DNA of 64,000 nucleotides from Bromus sterilis (Eukaryota > Streptophyta > Magnoliopsida > Poales > Poaceae), in contig OX465595.1 of NCBI GenBank assembly GCA_950022295.1, forward strand, positions 225,583,770 to 225,647,769, read 5' to 3'. The notes under the pieces are model-generated. The model was not told the origin of the DNA, ran no database searches, and saw only the letters and a list, made by a program, of their open reading frames with translations. The translations under genes and the position numbers were made by a program. Below, piece by piece: positions 20,663 to 33,600 of the stretch; within the stretch, counting starts at the first letter, position 1, and each line of letters opens with the position of its first letter.

Positions 20663-23362
20663 ATGGCTTCGCAAAATAAATATATGTCAAAATACATGTA
20701 CGCAAGGAGACTAATACATGGTTTTCTTCATTTATTTGAAGGTATGGAGGGACAAGTGCATCAGTTTGTCACTGTCCGTTTAGGTGACCTTTGGGTTGAT
20801 GTGTCGCTCGCTCCACTCGTGACTTGTGTGAGCGAGAATTGGAAAACTACAGCTACGTCACCCACTCAAGCAGAGAGAGAAGAAGAAGTCACTTCAGCAG
20901 CCGGTGATGGATTTATTCCGGTGTTGTCTAAATCAGCTAAGAGGAAGATGAGGAGGTAGATGAGGGCTGCTAGGAAGAACGTTGCCCAGAATCTTGGAAA
21001 GGGGGTTGCTACTCATGCCCATGCAACTTCAGCTCCGGTGTCAGATATGAAAAGAAACTTTGCTGAAACAGAGAAATCCTCCCGCCAACACCCCAAGAAT
21101 AAGGGAAAGACAGTGGTGTTTCAAAAATCTGAGTTTCCACCACTCATTTCCAAGGGAATAGAGAAGATGGTAGAGAAACCCATATATACGCTACTTGGGA
21201 AGAGAGACAATGTTGCGGTCATATTGCCGTCAGCATCGTCTTCAACCGGAAGGCCCACTAATGCTCGAAATGTGCTCCGAGCTGATGCTCCTGAGTTTGT
21301 TCCTTCACCGGTCAATAAATCCGGTGGGGAATGCTTGGCAACAAAGAAAGAGCGTTGCCTTGAATGGAAGGGAGCGAGGGAAATAGAAGTACGGACAAAA
21401 TCTGAGTCAAGCAGAGTACGAGGGGGAAAATCCTCTTCATCAAGTCAGTGCAGCGTCGCTAGGGTGAAGGAATGGCTATCATCTTCATTAAACAAGGTGG
21501 TCACAAGCGTGGCTCCATGGCCTTCTCTTCGGAAGACAAAGAGCAGCTCATATGAAGTGTTCCAAGGAATGCCAGTTGGTGTGACTATAGTGGCAAACAG
21601 CACCAGCGAAACGTCTTCCACATCAACACATTACAAGAGAAAGAAGGCACGCAAGACTGTAATAGAAGGTCCTCGTCGTCAGACCCGTAGTCAGAAGTGT
21701 TCAGAAAATGAGGATTTGGGGTCAAGCCATGATGGGTCTTATAATCCCATATCCGATGGCACACCTTGTCCTTCTGAGAATGAGCTAGAGCCTCACATGG
21801 ACCAGCCATATAACCACCTTGCAAATCATACAGAGCATGTCCTAGCTGCGAATGAAACTCGTTCAGCCGAATAGCAGTTATCCGAACTTAGAGCTACACT
21901 TCAACAAAAAGAAGATGAGATAGCTTCCCTCCGAAATAAGAAGAGTGATGATCAGAACAAGGGTAATGAAAGGAATGGTGGTGAGAGTAGTAGCAGCCGA
22001 CAGGGAGGCGCTGCACTTAACCTTGAGGCGATTCAAAGAATGATCGCCGAAGGGGTAAAGGCGCAGCTGATGCAAAATCATTACTCCATGTGGCCAGGAT
22101 ATGAGAAACCTTAAACACCAGATGTTGATCTTGTGCCTTTTCCAAGCAACTATCGGCAACCACAGTTTGGCAAGTTCAATGGAAGCGGATCTCCGCGCGA
22201 GCACATATCCCACTTCCTCGCAGCTTGTCAAGATACAGCTCATAATGGGGCACTTCTGTTGAGACAGTTTGTGCAAACATTGTCCGGACCTGCCTTCACT
22301 TGGTATAGTAAATTAGCACCAAGTTCCATCAAAACGTGGGAGCAAATGCAGAATGCTTTCCTTTAGAGGTTCTACAGTACTCAGAGGATTGTAGGTATCA
22401 CAGAGCTCACACAAACTGAACAACGGATGAATGAAAAGGCGGAAGACTTCATAAATAGATGGAGAAATCTCAGTCTTCATTGCTCACAGCTGATTAGCGA
22501 GCCAGAGGCAGTGCGTATGTGCACAAATAATCTGCGCTCCGATGTGGTTGTACAGTTACAAGGAGTACGACCCATAACTTTTGAAGATTTAGCCTCCAAA
22601 GCAACAGACATAGAAAATTACATGCAGCTCATGGCTCGTCGTACAAAGACGACGTTCTCTAGACCGGCAGAAAAAGGTGTCCAACGGGATCAGAAGCCAC
22701 CAAACAAGCCAAGGTAAGCACAAGCAATGGAAACCACTGCAACAAAACCCCACTTTCATCCCGGGAGAGCACTGCCCAGGAACCAAATGCAAAATGGCGC
22801 AAACGTTGGCAGGAGGCCGACTCTGAGCGAGCGCCAAAACAGGGAGTATTCATTCCCTGTAGAAGAGATTAACGATCTTTTTGTTGGCTTAAAGGAGTTG
22901 AGTCTTATAGAGCTCCCCGTATCCAAGAGGCGAGAAGAAGCCTCGAGATTCAATGAACCTAATTTTTTCCACTATCATCGCATTTTGGGCCATACACTCA
23001 AAGATTGTTTTGTATTTAAAAACATTATTCAAAAGATGATAGATGAAGGGACTGTTGATACAGAGATTCTTAAAAGCATCACGAAGGGGAAGAAAACGGC
23101 TGCAGCAAATGTCGCCACCCTTCGAGATGATTCGGTGAGTTGTGCATCTTCAAACATGAGATCATCTTATGATGATGCAATATTGATTCCGAAATACGGA
23201 TTTTCTCCTATGATCATTTCAGGTCTTGCCAAAACGCAGGATCAAGATAAAGGAGAGGCTCATATTCCCTCGGCGATGGTACATGGACCAACTTGTCAAC
23301 TTCTAAAGGAACCCAAGGTTGGGGACATCGGCGGTCAAAACGCCGTGTACTATCCCCAGTAA
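20663..23362 (+). pseudogene. Element D gag with long N-terminal extension, six in-frame stops
   Basis: One continuous frame of 900 codons interrupted only by stops, with no shift: TAG 20,957, TAG 21,872, TAA 22,112, TAG 22,364, TAA 22,715 and TAA 23,360. The first ~480 codons are Ser/Lys-rich with a basic, nuclear-signal-like patch (KRKKARKTVIEGPRRQTR near 21,633) and no domain I recognise. The gag core follows: FGKFNGSGSPREHISHFLAA at 22,163, SGPAFTWYSKL at 22,283, KAEDFINRWRNLSLHC near 22,435. A degenerate zinc-knuckle-like HYHRILGHTLKDCFVFK lies near 22,970; its first Cys is not seen. Gag forms the particle that packages element RNA. The actual start may be the Met at 20,744. Confidence 0.8.
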
Positions 23363-25044
23363 TAGAAGATGCTCCTCCTCTGCGCTTCGCACCAAAGAAC
23401 TATCAGCACACCACGAAGCGCATGAAGGTCCCAAGTGAAGAATTCAACGTTCTCACTATCGGTGTGTTTGAGGATGATGAAGAGTCTCTGCATTTCCCTG
23501 AAGAAGAACCGTTAGAAGTTGGTCAGGTTCATCTTAGATCAGGACGTCATTTAGCAGACCCTCATCCCCCACTTAGGAAGGAAACGCAAAGCAAAGATGT
23601 GGTTCCGAATGATTCGACGGACCCTGCATGTAGGGTGCCTGTCAAATATGATGTAATCGCACATTTGAAGAAGATACCAGCTATGTTGTCTGTGTATGAT
23701 ACTCTGTGTCTTTCGTCTGATATGCGCAAAGCTCTTGTTACGGCACTTACATTTCCCGAAGATTACAGAGTAGAGGTGTCTCAAACTGAAACAGAAGAGT
23801 CTGAAGTTCTAAATATGACATTCACAGATGAAGATATGTTGTTGGGCCCCAAGAAGCACAACCGACCTCTTCTCATGTTTGGTGAAATTGATGTATTACC
23901 AACAAACCGCATAATGATAGATGGAGGATTGGCTATAAATCTGCTACCATTGCGCACTCTCAAAAGGATTGGATATTCCAGTAGAGACTTGAGCAAGTCT
24001 AATGTAGTTATTCATCGCTTTAATCAATCGGGAGAAGAGGCTATGGGTACAATTTCGTTGGTTTTTAAACTGGATAACCTATCCACATATGTGAAGTTTC
24101 ACGTGATCGATGCTGCTACTTCATACAATGCATTTATTGGACGCCCATGGTTACATGAAAACCAAGGTGTGCCACCCACTTTACATCAGTGTATCAAATA
24201 TGTAGATCAGACGGGGGATACAATCAGAATATTTGCCGATAAAAAGCCATTCACTACAGCTGAATCTTTCTATGTCGATGCAAAATTCTACTTCGAGCCC
24301 GTCGACAAGGTGCACAAACCAAAGTCTTTGATTGTGCCTGAGTCAAATGTTGTGAGAAAGGATATCGCAGAATCCTCGTCAAGGAAAAAGACGTACCAAT
24401 ATATACCAAGCAGACAAAGAAACAAAGGCGACCCAATATTTCATGTCGTAGATAAATCATGTGACATGAAAGGTACTACTTTCCCTACACCGTTGCCTCC
24501 TTTGGTACAACACAGAATAAAACAATCTCGAAAAGACTCACGTGGTACAAGTGCCATTGAAAATGAAAATAAAAATGTAACACAAATATCTATGATAAAT
24601 AAAGATGATGAATCACTACCCGTCTCTTTGTATGATAACAAAGTCTTGTATATGATGCAGCAAATGGGTTATGATGTCGCCACTGGTCCATCCCTGTGCG
24701 ATGGGCGAGGACAATTAGCACCGTTTGAAAATGTGTTGTCCCAGGAACAACTTGTAGCTTTACACGAAGACCGTTTTTTAGAAGCAAAGAAATACGGGTT
24801 GGGTTATGATGTTTGTATGGCCTCAGCAGAATACATGGACATGGAAGAAGCATCTCCAGAAATGGAAGATGGTAACCAATGTACCGTTGATGATTTAGAA
24901 GAAATAAATATTGGTACGACCGATGATCCCCGTCCAATTTTTATTAGCAAACATTTGTCCACACAAAAAAACAAAAATACCATGAATTCCAATGCGCGAA
25001 TAGGGATGTGTTTGCTTGGTCATATGAGGAAATGCCTGGACTAG
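23293..25044 (+). pseudogene. Element D protease region (gag-pol junction)
   Basis: An open frame of 583 codons overlapping gag's end by 70 bases in another frame. MIDGGLAINLLP at about 23,911-23,946 is the protease active-site loop, with DGG as in Tat elements; FIGRPWLHE near 24,135 is the conserved C-terminal block. The downstream part is a long linker leading toward RT, with QLVALHEDRFLEAKKYGLGY near 24,748. The frame is lost in a poly-A region at about 24,964-24,978, which turns a conserved 'NRDVFAW' block into another frame. The function is polyprotein cleavage. Confidence 0.8.
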
Positions 25045-27011
25045 ATTCCCAAGTAGCTGTCCATCGCCTTGCCGTACAGAGTGACATCGTGTCAGTCAAA
25101 CAAGCACAAAGGAAATACTGACCTGAAATACTTCCAAAAATAGAAGCCGAGGTAGACAAACTCATAGCTGCAGGGTTCATTAGAGAAGTCAAATATCCCA
25201 TATGGGTCTCGTGCATTGTCCCTGTCAAAAATAAAAATGGTCAAACACGTATGTGTGTAGATTTTAGGGATTTAAATAAAGCATGTCCCAAAGATGATTT
25301 TCCAATACCTATTTCTGAAATACTAGTCGATGCTACTATGGGACATGAAATATTCTCTTTCATGGATGGTTACTCCGGTTATAATCAAATAAAAATGGCG
25401 CCGGATGATGAAGAGCTAACAGCATTCCGCACGCCTGAAGGTATATACTGTTATAGAGTTATGCCTTTCGGGTTGAAAAATGCGGGGGCAACTTATCAGC
25501 GAGCCATGACAATTATCTTAGATGGGTTGTTATGTGTAATCGTCGAATGCTATATTGATGACATTTTTGTAAAATCAAAACATGAGCAAGACCATCAAAA
25601 GCATCTCGCCCTAGTGTTCGAACGCCTCAGGCACCATAATCTAAAAATGAACCCAATGAAATGTGCATTTGATGTGTCTTCGGGTAAATTTCTTGGCTTC
25701 ATAGTTACAAAAAGTGGCATTCAAATTGACCCCTCAAAAGTGAAAGCGATTGTTAAAATGCCACCACCTGTAAACTTTCAAATTTTGAAGAGTTTCCAAG
25801 GGCATTTAGCATACATTAGAAGATTTATCTCAAACTTATCCAGGAGATGCAAACCCTTCTCACAACCTATGAAAAAGGGAGTCCCTTTCGAATGGGATCA
25901 AGCATGCCAAAACGCATTCTTAGAAATTAAGAAATATTTGATGAACCCTCCTGTTTTAGGGGAGCCGGTTAAGGATCGACTATTGATTCTTTATACTGCA
26001 GCCATGCCTACTTCATTGGGCGCCCTCTTGGCACAAAATAACAATGCAGGGAAAGAAACATCCTTATATTATCTCAGTCGTACCTTGGTAGGAGCTGAAT
26101 GTAATTACCCTGACATGGAAAAAATATGTCTTGCGTTAGTCTTTGCTGCACAAAAATTGTGACATTACATGTTAGAGCACACAGTGCATTTAGTCTCGAG
26201 AGTAGTTCCTCTCAGATATATCTTAAGTAAAATGGTGCTCTCAGGGAGACTTGCGAAATGGGCGATGTTTCTGTCACAATTCGACATCACATACGTACCT
26301 CAGAAAGCTATGAAGGGTCAAGCCTTAGCTAACTTCCTTGCGGCACATCCAATCCCAGATGATTTTCCTATAGATGATGACCTACCTGATGAAGACGTAT
26401 TCACCATGACGGTTACCAAATCAACATGGCAAATGTACTCCGATGGTGCTTGTCGACAATCGGGTGCAGGCGCCGGAGTCGTTTTCATCACGCCTACAGA
26501 AGGTGTGATTCCATATTCATTTACCCTAACATCGGCAATATCAAACAATTCAGCTGAATATGAAGCTCTTATCATTGGGCTTGAGATAGCCGTAAACATG
26601 GGTTTGGATACGCTCCTTGTTTACAGGGACTCACAATTAGTCATAAATCAATTGATCGAGACCTATATGGTGAAGAAGCAAGAATTGTTACCATATTTTA
26701 AAAGGGCCAAAGAGCTCATGGCTATGTTCGTTGATGTAAATATTCAGCATGTGGTAAGGAACAAGAATGAAAAAGCTGATGCCTTAGCTGGTCTAGCCGC
26801 TAGTATGTCACTATATCCACATGAGTCAATGGACGTACATGTAGAGGAGCGCCGATTACTGCCAATATATGTCGAGGAAGAAGAAGAAACTATAATATCT
26901 TATGCGATGACGGCCGACGTATGCGAAATTGAGGTAGGGGGATTGGCGAGCACCATTCTTGGAGTTTCTACTTCACGGATACTTACCTCTGGATGCCAGC
27001 GAAAGATCTAG
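24979..27011 (+). pseudogene. Element D reverse transcriptase with two RNase H domains
   Basis: In order: NRDVFAWSYEEMPGLD; a TGA near 25,120; RMCVDFRDLNKACPKDDFP; MDGYSGYNQIKM; MPFGLKNAGATYQR; catalytic CYIDDIF with YIDD at 25,551-25,562; the first RNase H (LLILYTAAMPTSLGALLAQ); a TGA at 26,160; then a second RNase H with MYSDGACRQSGAGAGVVF at 26,433, NNSAEYEALIIGLEIA and RDSQLVINQL. The second domain is of the archaeal type known from the Tat lineage. Few defects in 2 kb show a younger copy than B. Confidence 0.88.
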
Positions 27012-28194
27012 AATCCGCAAAAGAGCAATTCATTACACATGCATAAATGACATACTTTATAGGCGTTCTCGTGATGGCATATTATTGCGTTGCCTTGCTG
27101 GAAATGAAATGATGGAGGCCCTAAACGAGGTGCATGCTGGAATATGTGGCTCCCACCAATCTGGTCCTAAATTGCATTATCAACTAAGACGTCTCGGTTA
27201 TGACTGGCCTACCATGTTTGAAGACGCCACCAAATTTGCAAAGAAATGTCATGAGTGTCAAGTGCACGCTGACTTTATACATCAGCCACATGAACCACTT
27301 CATGCAACAAATATGTCTTGGCCTTTCGAAATGTGGGGGATGGATATAGTGGGTCCAATTCACCCTCCGTCGTCCAAAGGCCACAAATTCATTCTAGCCG
27401 CGACTGATTATTTCTCTAAGTGGGCTGAACTCACACCACTAAAAGAGGACAAAGCGGAGAATGTGTAACATTTCATAAGAACACAACTTATATATCGCTT
27501 TGGCGTTCCTTCTCGGATCATGTCTGATAATGGAACTCCTTTTAAAAATAAACATGTGGACAAGCTATGTTCAAAGTTCAAAATAAATCATTTCTACTCT
27601 ACGGCATATAATCCGGCCACCAACGGACAAGCGTAGGCTTTTAATAAAACTCTATGTAAGTTACTAAAGAAAGTTGTATTTGGCAATAAGCGAGAGTGGC
27701 ATGAAAAGCTTCTCGAAGCATTGTGGGCCTATAGAACCACAACGTGCACACCGACGGGGATGACCCCTTATTCCCTAGTTTTTGGAGGAGAAGCAGTTTT
27801 ACCTTTGGAAGTCCAAATTACTTCATTAAGTGTCGCTACTCATGAAAATCTATCAGAGGAAAAATCAACACAATTACGCCTAGATGAACTAGAGAGACTG
27901 GAAGGCAAAAGACTTCAAGCTCTACAAAATCTTGAGGTGTATCAGGCCAGAATGTCACGAGCCTTTGACAAACGTGTTAAGCGTAGGTCATTTAAACAAG
28001 GAGATCTAGTGCTCTCTGTTATCCGCCCTATGAATATCACTCGGCGGATGAAAGGAAAATTTGAACCAAAATGGGAGGGTCCATTCGTCGTAAAAGAATT
28101 TTATTCTAGCGGCGCATACAGAATCATATCGCCAGATGGTCAATACTCGACGTCGCCGGTAAATGGGAAATTCCTTAAGCGGTACTACGCTTGA
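26959..28194 (+). pseudogene. Element D integrase
   Basis: The frame changes again near 27,000. The zinc N-terminus is intact: HAGICGSHQSGPKLHY then CHECQVH (HHCC) at 27,130-27,270. The core has GMDIVGP (first Asp) and SDNGTPFKNK (second Asp). There is a TAA at 27,466. The catalytic Glu codon, expected in NGQAxAFNK, is TAG at 27,634-27,636. The C-terminus (FKQGDLVLSVIRP, KFEPKWEGPFVVKE, SGAYRI) is the GPF-type tail, and no chromodomain follows. It ends at a normal TGA, 28,192-28,194. Its role is insertion of the element cDNA. Confidence 0.88.
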
Positions 28195-29197
28195 GCATAA
28201 AATATAACTCCAACAACTTACGAGTCTAAACTGTGGCATAAAAAAATATATAAAGAAAATAAACATATGACTCAAACAACTTACGAGTATAAACTGTGAA
28301 ACCAATAAAATTCACCACCCAAAATACACTCCACACCCTCATGAGTATAAACTGGGGAAAATATATAAAGGATGTACTCCATACCCTCATGAATCTAAAC
28401 TGGGCCACCCCAAAATATATAACTCCAACAACTTACGTGTCTAAATTGTGGCATTCAAATATATATAAAGAAAATAAACATGCGACTCCAACAACTTACG
28501 AGTCTAAACTGTGAAACACACAAAAAAAGGTCATCAAGAAATTACTCCAATAGCTTACAAGTCTAAACTATGACACTAAAAATATATCGCTCCAAACCCT
28601 CACGAGCCTAAACTGGGGTAGAAAATAATAAATATGTAATAAATTTATATTACTCCATACCTTCATGAGTCAAAACTGGGGCACATGAAATATTACTCCA
28701 TACCTTCATGAGTCTAAACTGGGGAAAAAAAATATTACTCCTGCAAACTTAAGAGTCTAAACTGTGACACCTAAAATAAAATAAAATATTACTCCAATAA
28801 ATTTAAGAGTCTAAACTGTGACACCTAAAATAAAATAAAATATTACTCCAATAAACTTACGAGTCTAAACTGCGGCGACATTACGTATACAAAGAGATTA
28901 ATAAAAAAATAGCTCAAGTACGCATAAAAAATCCAACGTCTCATCAACCCACATAATGGTTGATCTGAAGTTCACAAGAGTTTTTTTGAAAATAACATAA
29001 ACTCTCACTCTTAAGTTGCAAAAGCCCAACTATGAGTTCCATTGAAAGGAAAAAGGGGGAAATTGCACTCCTTTGTTAATTTAAACTAAGATAAGCTTCC
29101 AGCAAAGAATACATCAAGCAATATGATTCTCCAAAACCATGCAAAGGTAAAATGTGATTAACTTCCAATGTATGATCCAACGCTTTAAGTGCATAAA
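28195..29197 (+). repeat. Element D 3' tandem repeat zone, left part
   Basis: About twelve degenerate copies of a 50-75-bp unit with the core acttacgagtctaaactgtg (variants: ccctcatgagtctaaactgggg). It starts right after the integrase stop and fades near 28,880. The last ~300 bases are AT-rich, without repeats. The unit resumes at 40,550 beyond the CACTA insertion. No gene here. Confidence 0.8.
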
Positions 29198-29513
29198 CAC
29201 TAATACAAAACAGGCCTTTGGATATGAGCAAAGGCCACGGCCCGAACATGAACCGGTTATACTGGCCGAATTGCACCGGTTCGTGAGGCTGGGCTTTAGA
29301 ACCGGTTCGTGTGGTGGGCCCGAGCCCAACGGCAACCTGCCACCACACCTATAGAACCGGTTTGTAGTACAAACTGGTGCTAAAGGTGTGGCGGCAGATT
29401 GCCGTTGGGCTGGGGGCCCCGCTAGAACCTTTAGCACCGGTTGGTGCTACCAGCTGGTTCTAGTGTCCCACCTTTAGAACCGGCTCGTGCTACCAACCGG
29501 TGCTAAAGATACA
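29198..29513 (+). repeat. CACTA 5' terminal and subterminal repeats
   Basis: After the 17-bp terminal repeat there are about eight half-sites of a motif of the form ctttag(a/c)accggtt...aaccggt(g/t)ctaaag. Pairs form imperfect palindromes with ~14-bp arms. In En/Spm-type elements such subterminal motifs bind the element's own protein; that role is inferred here. Confidence 0.8.
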
Positions 29514-29514
29514 G

Positions 29515-29523
29515 CTATATATA
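29515..29523 (+). promoter_or_regulatory. CACTA first promoter TATA box
   Basis: ctatatata directly after the last subterminal palindrome, in the context gatacagctatatatacccc, followed by a CT-rich leader with a donor-like end near 29,665 (cacaaaggttag). It very closely resembles the second internal promoter at 34,806. Confidence 0.6.
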
Positions 29524-29842
29524 CCCCTTCTTCTCCAACATGAGCCGGCCAAGCTCATTCTCTGTTTTTGAAGCTCACTTCTCTCTTTGCTCGAGTCCAT
29601 CCTCCATTTTGGCCAAGAATTGTGAAGATTTGAAGAAAACCTTCTACATCCAAGTGTTCACAAAGGTTAGCAGTTTTGTCCTCTCTCATTTTTGCTAGAT
29701 TAGCTTGTGCTATGCTCTATATGTGTAGATTTGTGGACTTTAGTTTGGGAGCTAGCTATTTAGTGATATCTGGAGTTTATTTGATTTATATGCACTTTGA
29801 GCTCAAGTTAATTAGTATGCATATTTGTAGTGATTGCTTAGT

Positions 29843-30484
29843 GCCTTCCCGCACACGGACGTATAGTTACCACCGTCGATCGCCCCCATCGTCCCTCTTC
29901 ACCGGCACCACCTTGGTGAGCCTCTATATATGTGTTTCTTATTTTTTTTATATAAGAAATTTTATTTGTATGATTTAGATAGATACTTGTCTAATTTTCT
30001 TACTTGTATGATTCTTTGTTATACATAGTGCGATGGTTATGGTATCCGCGCATGTCGGCCCTCGTCCTGTCTATGATTCGAATTTGGTATATATATATTA
30101 ATCTTTTATAACTATCAATTTGTTCCATTTTTCGTGTTTGACAATGATGACCAATTAAGTTGACATAGATATTTTTATCTAGGAGGTATGTGAACCGGAG
30201 ATTGAAACTGACCCTCTGGTTGAGCGGTTAAATTTAGTTGAAAAAGAAAATGAGTATTTGAAAAAAAAATGAAAAAAGTTGAAGAAGAGAAGATGATATT
30301 GGAGTTGTATGTTGCCGATGTCGTCGGCGATCAGAAGAACAAGATGGATGTGATGCGCATGAAGATTATGAAAATTAGAAAATATGTCCTTACTAAAGAG
30401 GCTTGGTATCATTATGTTGTTGGAGCAATGTACCTTTATTGCGATATTTATCGCATTTATTATTGCATTTAAATGCTTTAGGTA
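29843..30484 (+). pseudogene. CACTA-borne small coiled-coil protein with probable membrane tail
   Basis: Three likely exons: about 29,843-29,919 (Arg/Ser/Pro-rich, ends at gtgagc), about 30,029-30,088 (includes HVGPRPVYDSNL, ends at gtatat) and 30,182-30,484. The last exon encodes LVERLNLVEKENEYLKKK then a charged helix (VEEEKMILELYVADVVGD; RMKIMKIRKYVLTKEAWYHY), a coiled coil, and, in a shifted frame, a hydrophobic segment FIAIFIAFIIAFKCF that would span a membrane. I see two single-base shifts, one in an A9 run at 30,261-30,269 and one near 30,430. I have seen this type of protein among grass predicted proteins, but I know no function. A tail-anchored protein is inference. Confidence 0.55.
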
Positions 30485-30640
30485 GATAGTTTTATGTTGT
30501 TTTTATGATAATAAGTATGTGTATGAACTTTATGTATGATCAACTTTATGTATGAACAACCTTTATGCATGTATGATCAATTTTATGTATATGAATTACT
30601 TGTATTAATTTTATCTTTTCGATGTTGTGCCATTATGAAG

Positions 30641-33600
30641 ATGAGTCGGCAATGGATGTACGACGAAGACCGATGCTCTGGCGAGTTCATTAATGGCTTG
30701 CATAGTTTTCTGCAAGTGGATGAGGCTAACAAGCGGGATGGTTTTATGTGTTGTCCATGTGGTGTCTGCAAGGATAATAAGAGCTACTCTGACTCAAAAG
30801 ATATTCACCTCCATCTGTTTAAGCATGGTTTCATGTCCGGCTATAACTGCTGGACCAAGCACAGAGAAAGAGGGGTTCTGATGGAAGAGAATGAAGAAGA
30901 TGAGGATGATGACAGGTATCCTGGGTTCCAGCTGCCTGAATACGGTGGTACAATGGGGGAACAGAATGAAGAACAAGAGAAAGAATAAGAAGGTGAAGAA
31001 AAGGCATCACATGAGCCTGATGATGAGATTCGTCGTGTCATTGTTGATGCACAGAGAGGATGCGAAAGCGAAAGGGAGAAGTTGAAGTTCAATCGCATGT
31101 TAGAGGATCACAAAAAAGGATTGTACCCAAATTGCGAAGAGGGAAACAAAAAGCTCGGTGCCGCACTGGAATTGTTGCAATGGAAGGCAGAGTATGGTAT
31201 ACCTGACAAGGGATTTGGGAAGGTACTGAAAATATTTAAGAAGAGGCTTCCAAAGGATAATGAATTTCCTGACAACACTTACGAAGCAAAGAAGCCTGTC
31301 TGCCCTCTAGGACTAGAGGTGCAGAAGATACATGCATGCCCTAATGACTGCATCCTCTACTGTGGTGAGTACGAGAATTTGAATGAATGCCCGGTATGCG
31401 GTGCATTGTGCTATATGATCAGACGAGATGACCCTGGTGATGTTGAGGGCGAGCGCCCCAGGAAGAGGGTTGCTGCCAAGGTGATGTGGTATGCTCCTAT
31501 AATACCACGGTTGAAACGACTGTTCAGAAACAAAGAGCATGCCAAGTTGTTGCGATGGCACAACGAAGACCGTAAGAAAGACGGGAATTTGAGACACCCC
31601 GCTGATGGGTCACAATGGAGAAAAAACGAGAGAATGGAAGAAAAGGAAAATGGCAAGTTTACAAAGGATCCCAGGAACATATGGTTTGGTTTAAGTGCAG
31701 ATGGCATTAATCCTTTTGGGGAGCAGAGCAGCAATCATAGCACATGGCCTGTGACTCTATGTATCTACAACCTTCCTCCTTGGAAGTGCATGAAGCGGAA
31801 GTTCATTATGATGCCAGTGCTAATCCAAGGCCCTAAGCAACTCGGCAACGACATTGATGTGTACCTAAGGCCATTAGTTGAAGAACTTTTACTGTTGTGG
31901 GCTAAACCAAGTGTATGTGTGTGGGATGAGAACAAACAGGAGGAATTTGATCTACGAGCATTGCTGTTTGTAACCATCAATGATTGGACTACTATTAGTA
32001 ACCTTTCAGGACAGACAAACAAGGGATACAAGGCATGCACACACTATTTAGATGAGACTGAAAGTATATATTTTCCCAACTGCAAATAAGAATGTGTACT
32101 TGGGACATCGTCGGTTTCTTCCGACCAATCATCCCTTAAGAAAGAAAGGCAAGAATTTAAAAGGCGAGGCAGATCACCGGAAGAAGCCTCTCCGCCGTAC
32201 TGGTGATGATATACTTGATATGGTCAAGGATTTACCAGAGCAAGTAGTCTTTGGAAAGGGTCCTGGTGGAAAACCTGTTCCGCATGACGCTGACGGACAC
32301 GCACCCATGTGGAAGAAGGAATCTATATTTTGGGACCTACCATATTGGAAACACCTAGATGTCCGCTCTGCAATCGACTTGATGCACGTGACGAAGAATC
32401 TTTGCGTGAACCTTCTAGGCTTCTTGGGTGTGTATGGGAAAACAAAAGATACACCGGAGGCAAGAGAGGACAAGAAACATATGAACGAAAAAGAAGGCAT
32501 GCCCCCAAAGTAGTACGAGGGTCAAGCCAGCTACGCTCTTACCAAAGCAGAGAAGGAAATCTTTTTTGAATGCATGCTCAGTATCAAGGTCCCGTCTGGC
32601 TTCTCATCGAACATAAAGGGAATAATAAATATGACAGAGAAAAAGTTCCAGAACCTAAAGTCTCATGACTGCCACGTGATTATGACGCAACTGCTCCCGG
32701 TTGCATTGAGGGGGCTTCTACCAGAAAATGTTCGATTAGCCATTGTGAAGCTATGTGCATTCCTTAATGCAATTTCTCACAAGGTAATCAATCCAGAAAG
32801 TCTACCAAGGTTACAAAATGATTTGGTCCAATGTCTTGTCAGTTTTGAGTTGGTGTTCCCACCATCCTTCTTCAATATTATGACGCACGTGCTGGTTCAC
32901 CTGGTCGACGAGATTGCAATTCTGGGTCCTGTATTTCTACACAATATGTTCCCCTTTGAGAGGTTCATCGGAGTCTTAAAGAAATATGTTTGTAACCGTG
33001 CTACGCCAGAAGGAAGCATCTCCATGGGCCATCAAACAGAGGAGGTCATTGAGTTTTGTTTTGACTTTATTCCTGACCTTAAGCCGATTGGTCTTCCTGA
33101 ATCGCGGCATGAGGGGAGAATGGGTGGAAAAGGCATGTAGGGACGCAGAATCTTGGAAGAAAGCACACAATATTGTTCTACATAATTCTTCCTTGGTGGC
33201 CCCGTATATCGATCAACACGAGAATATTCTACGCTTAAAAAACCCGGAGCAGTCTGAAGTCTGGATTAAGAAGGAACACAATAGGACTTTCAGCGGTTGG
33301 TTGCAAGACCATCTCACGGGTAACGACACTGTTGAAGAGGAGTTTTACTTGTTGTTCGGCACACCATCTTTGACTATAATGACTTTCAAAGGGTACGAGA
33401 TAAATGGGAATACATTTTACACGATCGCCCAAGATGAAAAGAGCACCAACCAAAACAGTGGTGTCCGCTTTGATGATGCAATCAACAATAAGCAAAAGGT
33501 CACATATTATGGTTACATAGAGGAGATATGGGAACTTGACTATGGACCTGATTTTAAGGTCCCTTTGTTTCGGTGCAAATGGTTCAATCTGACAGGGGTA

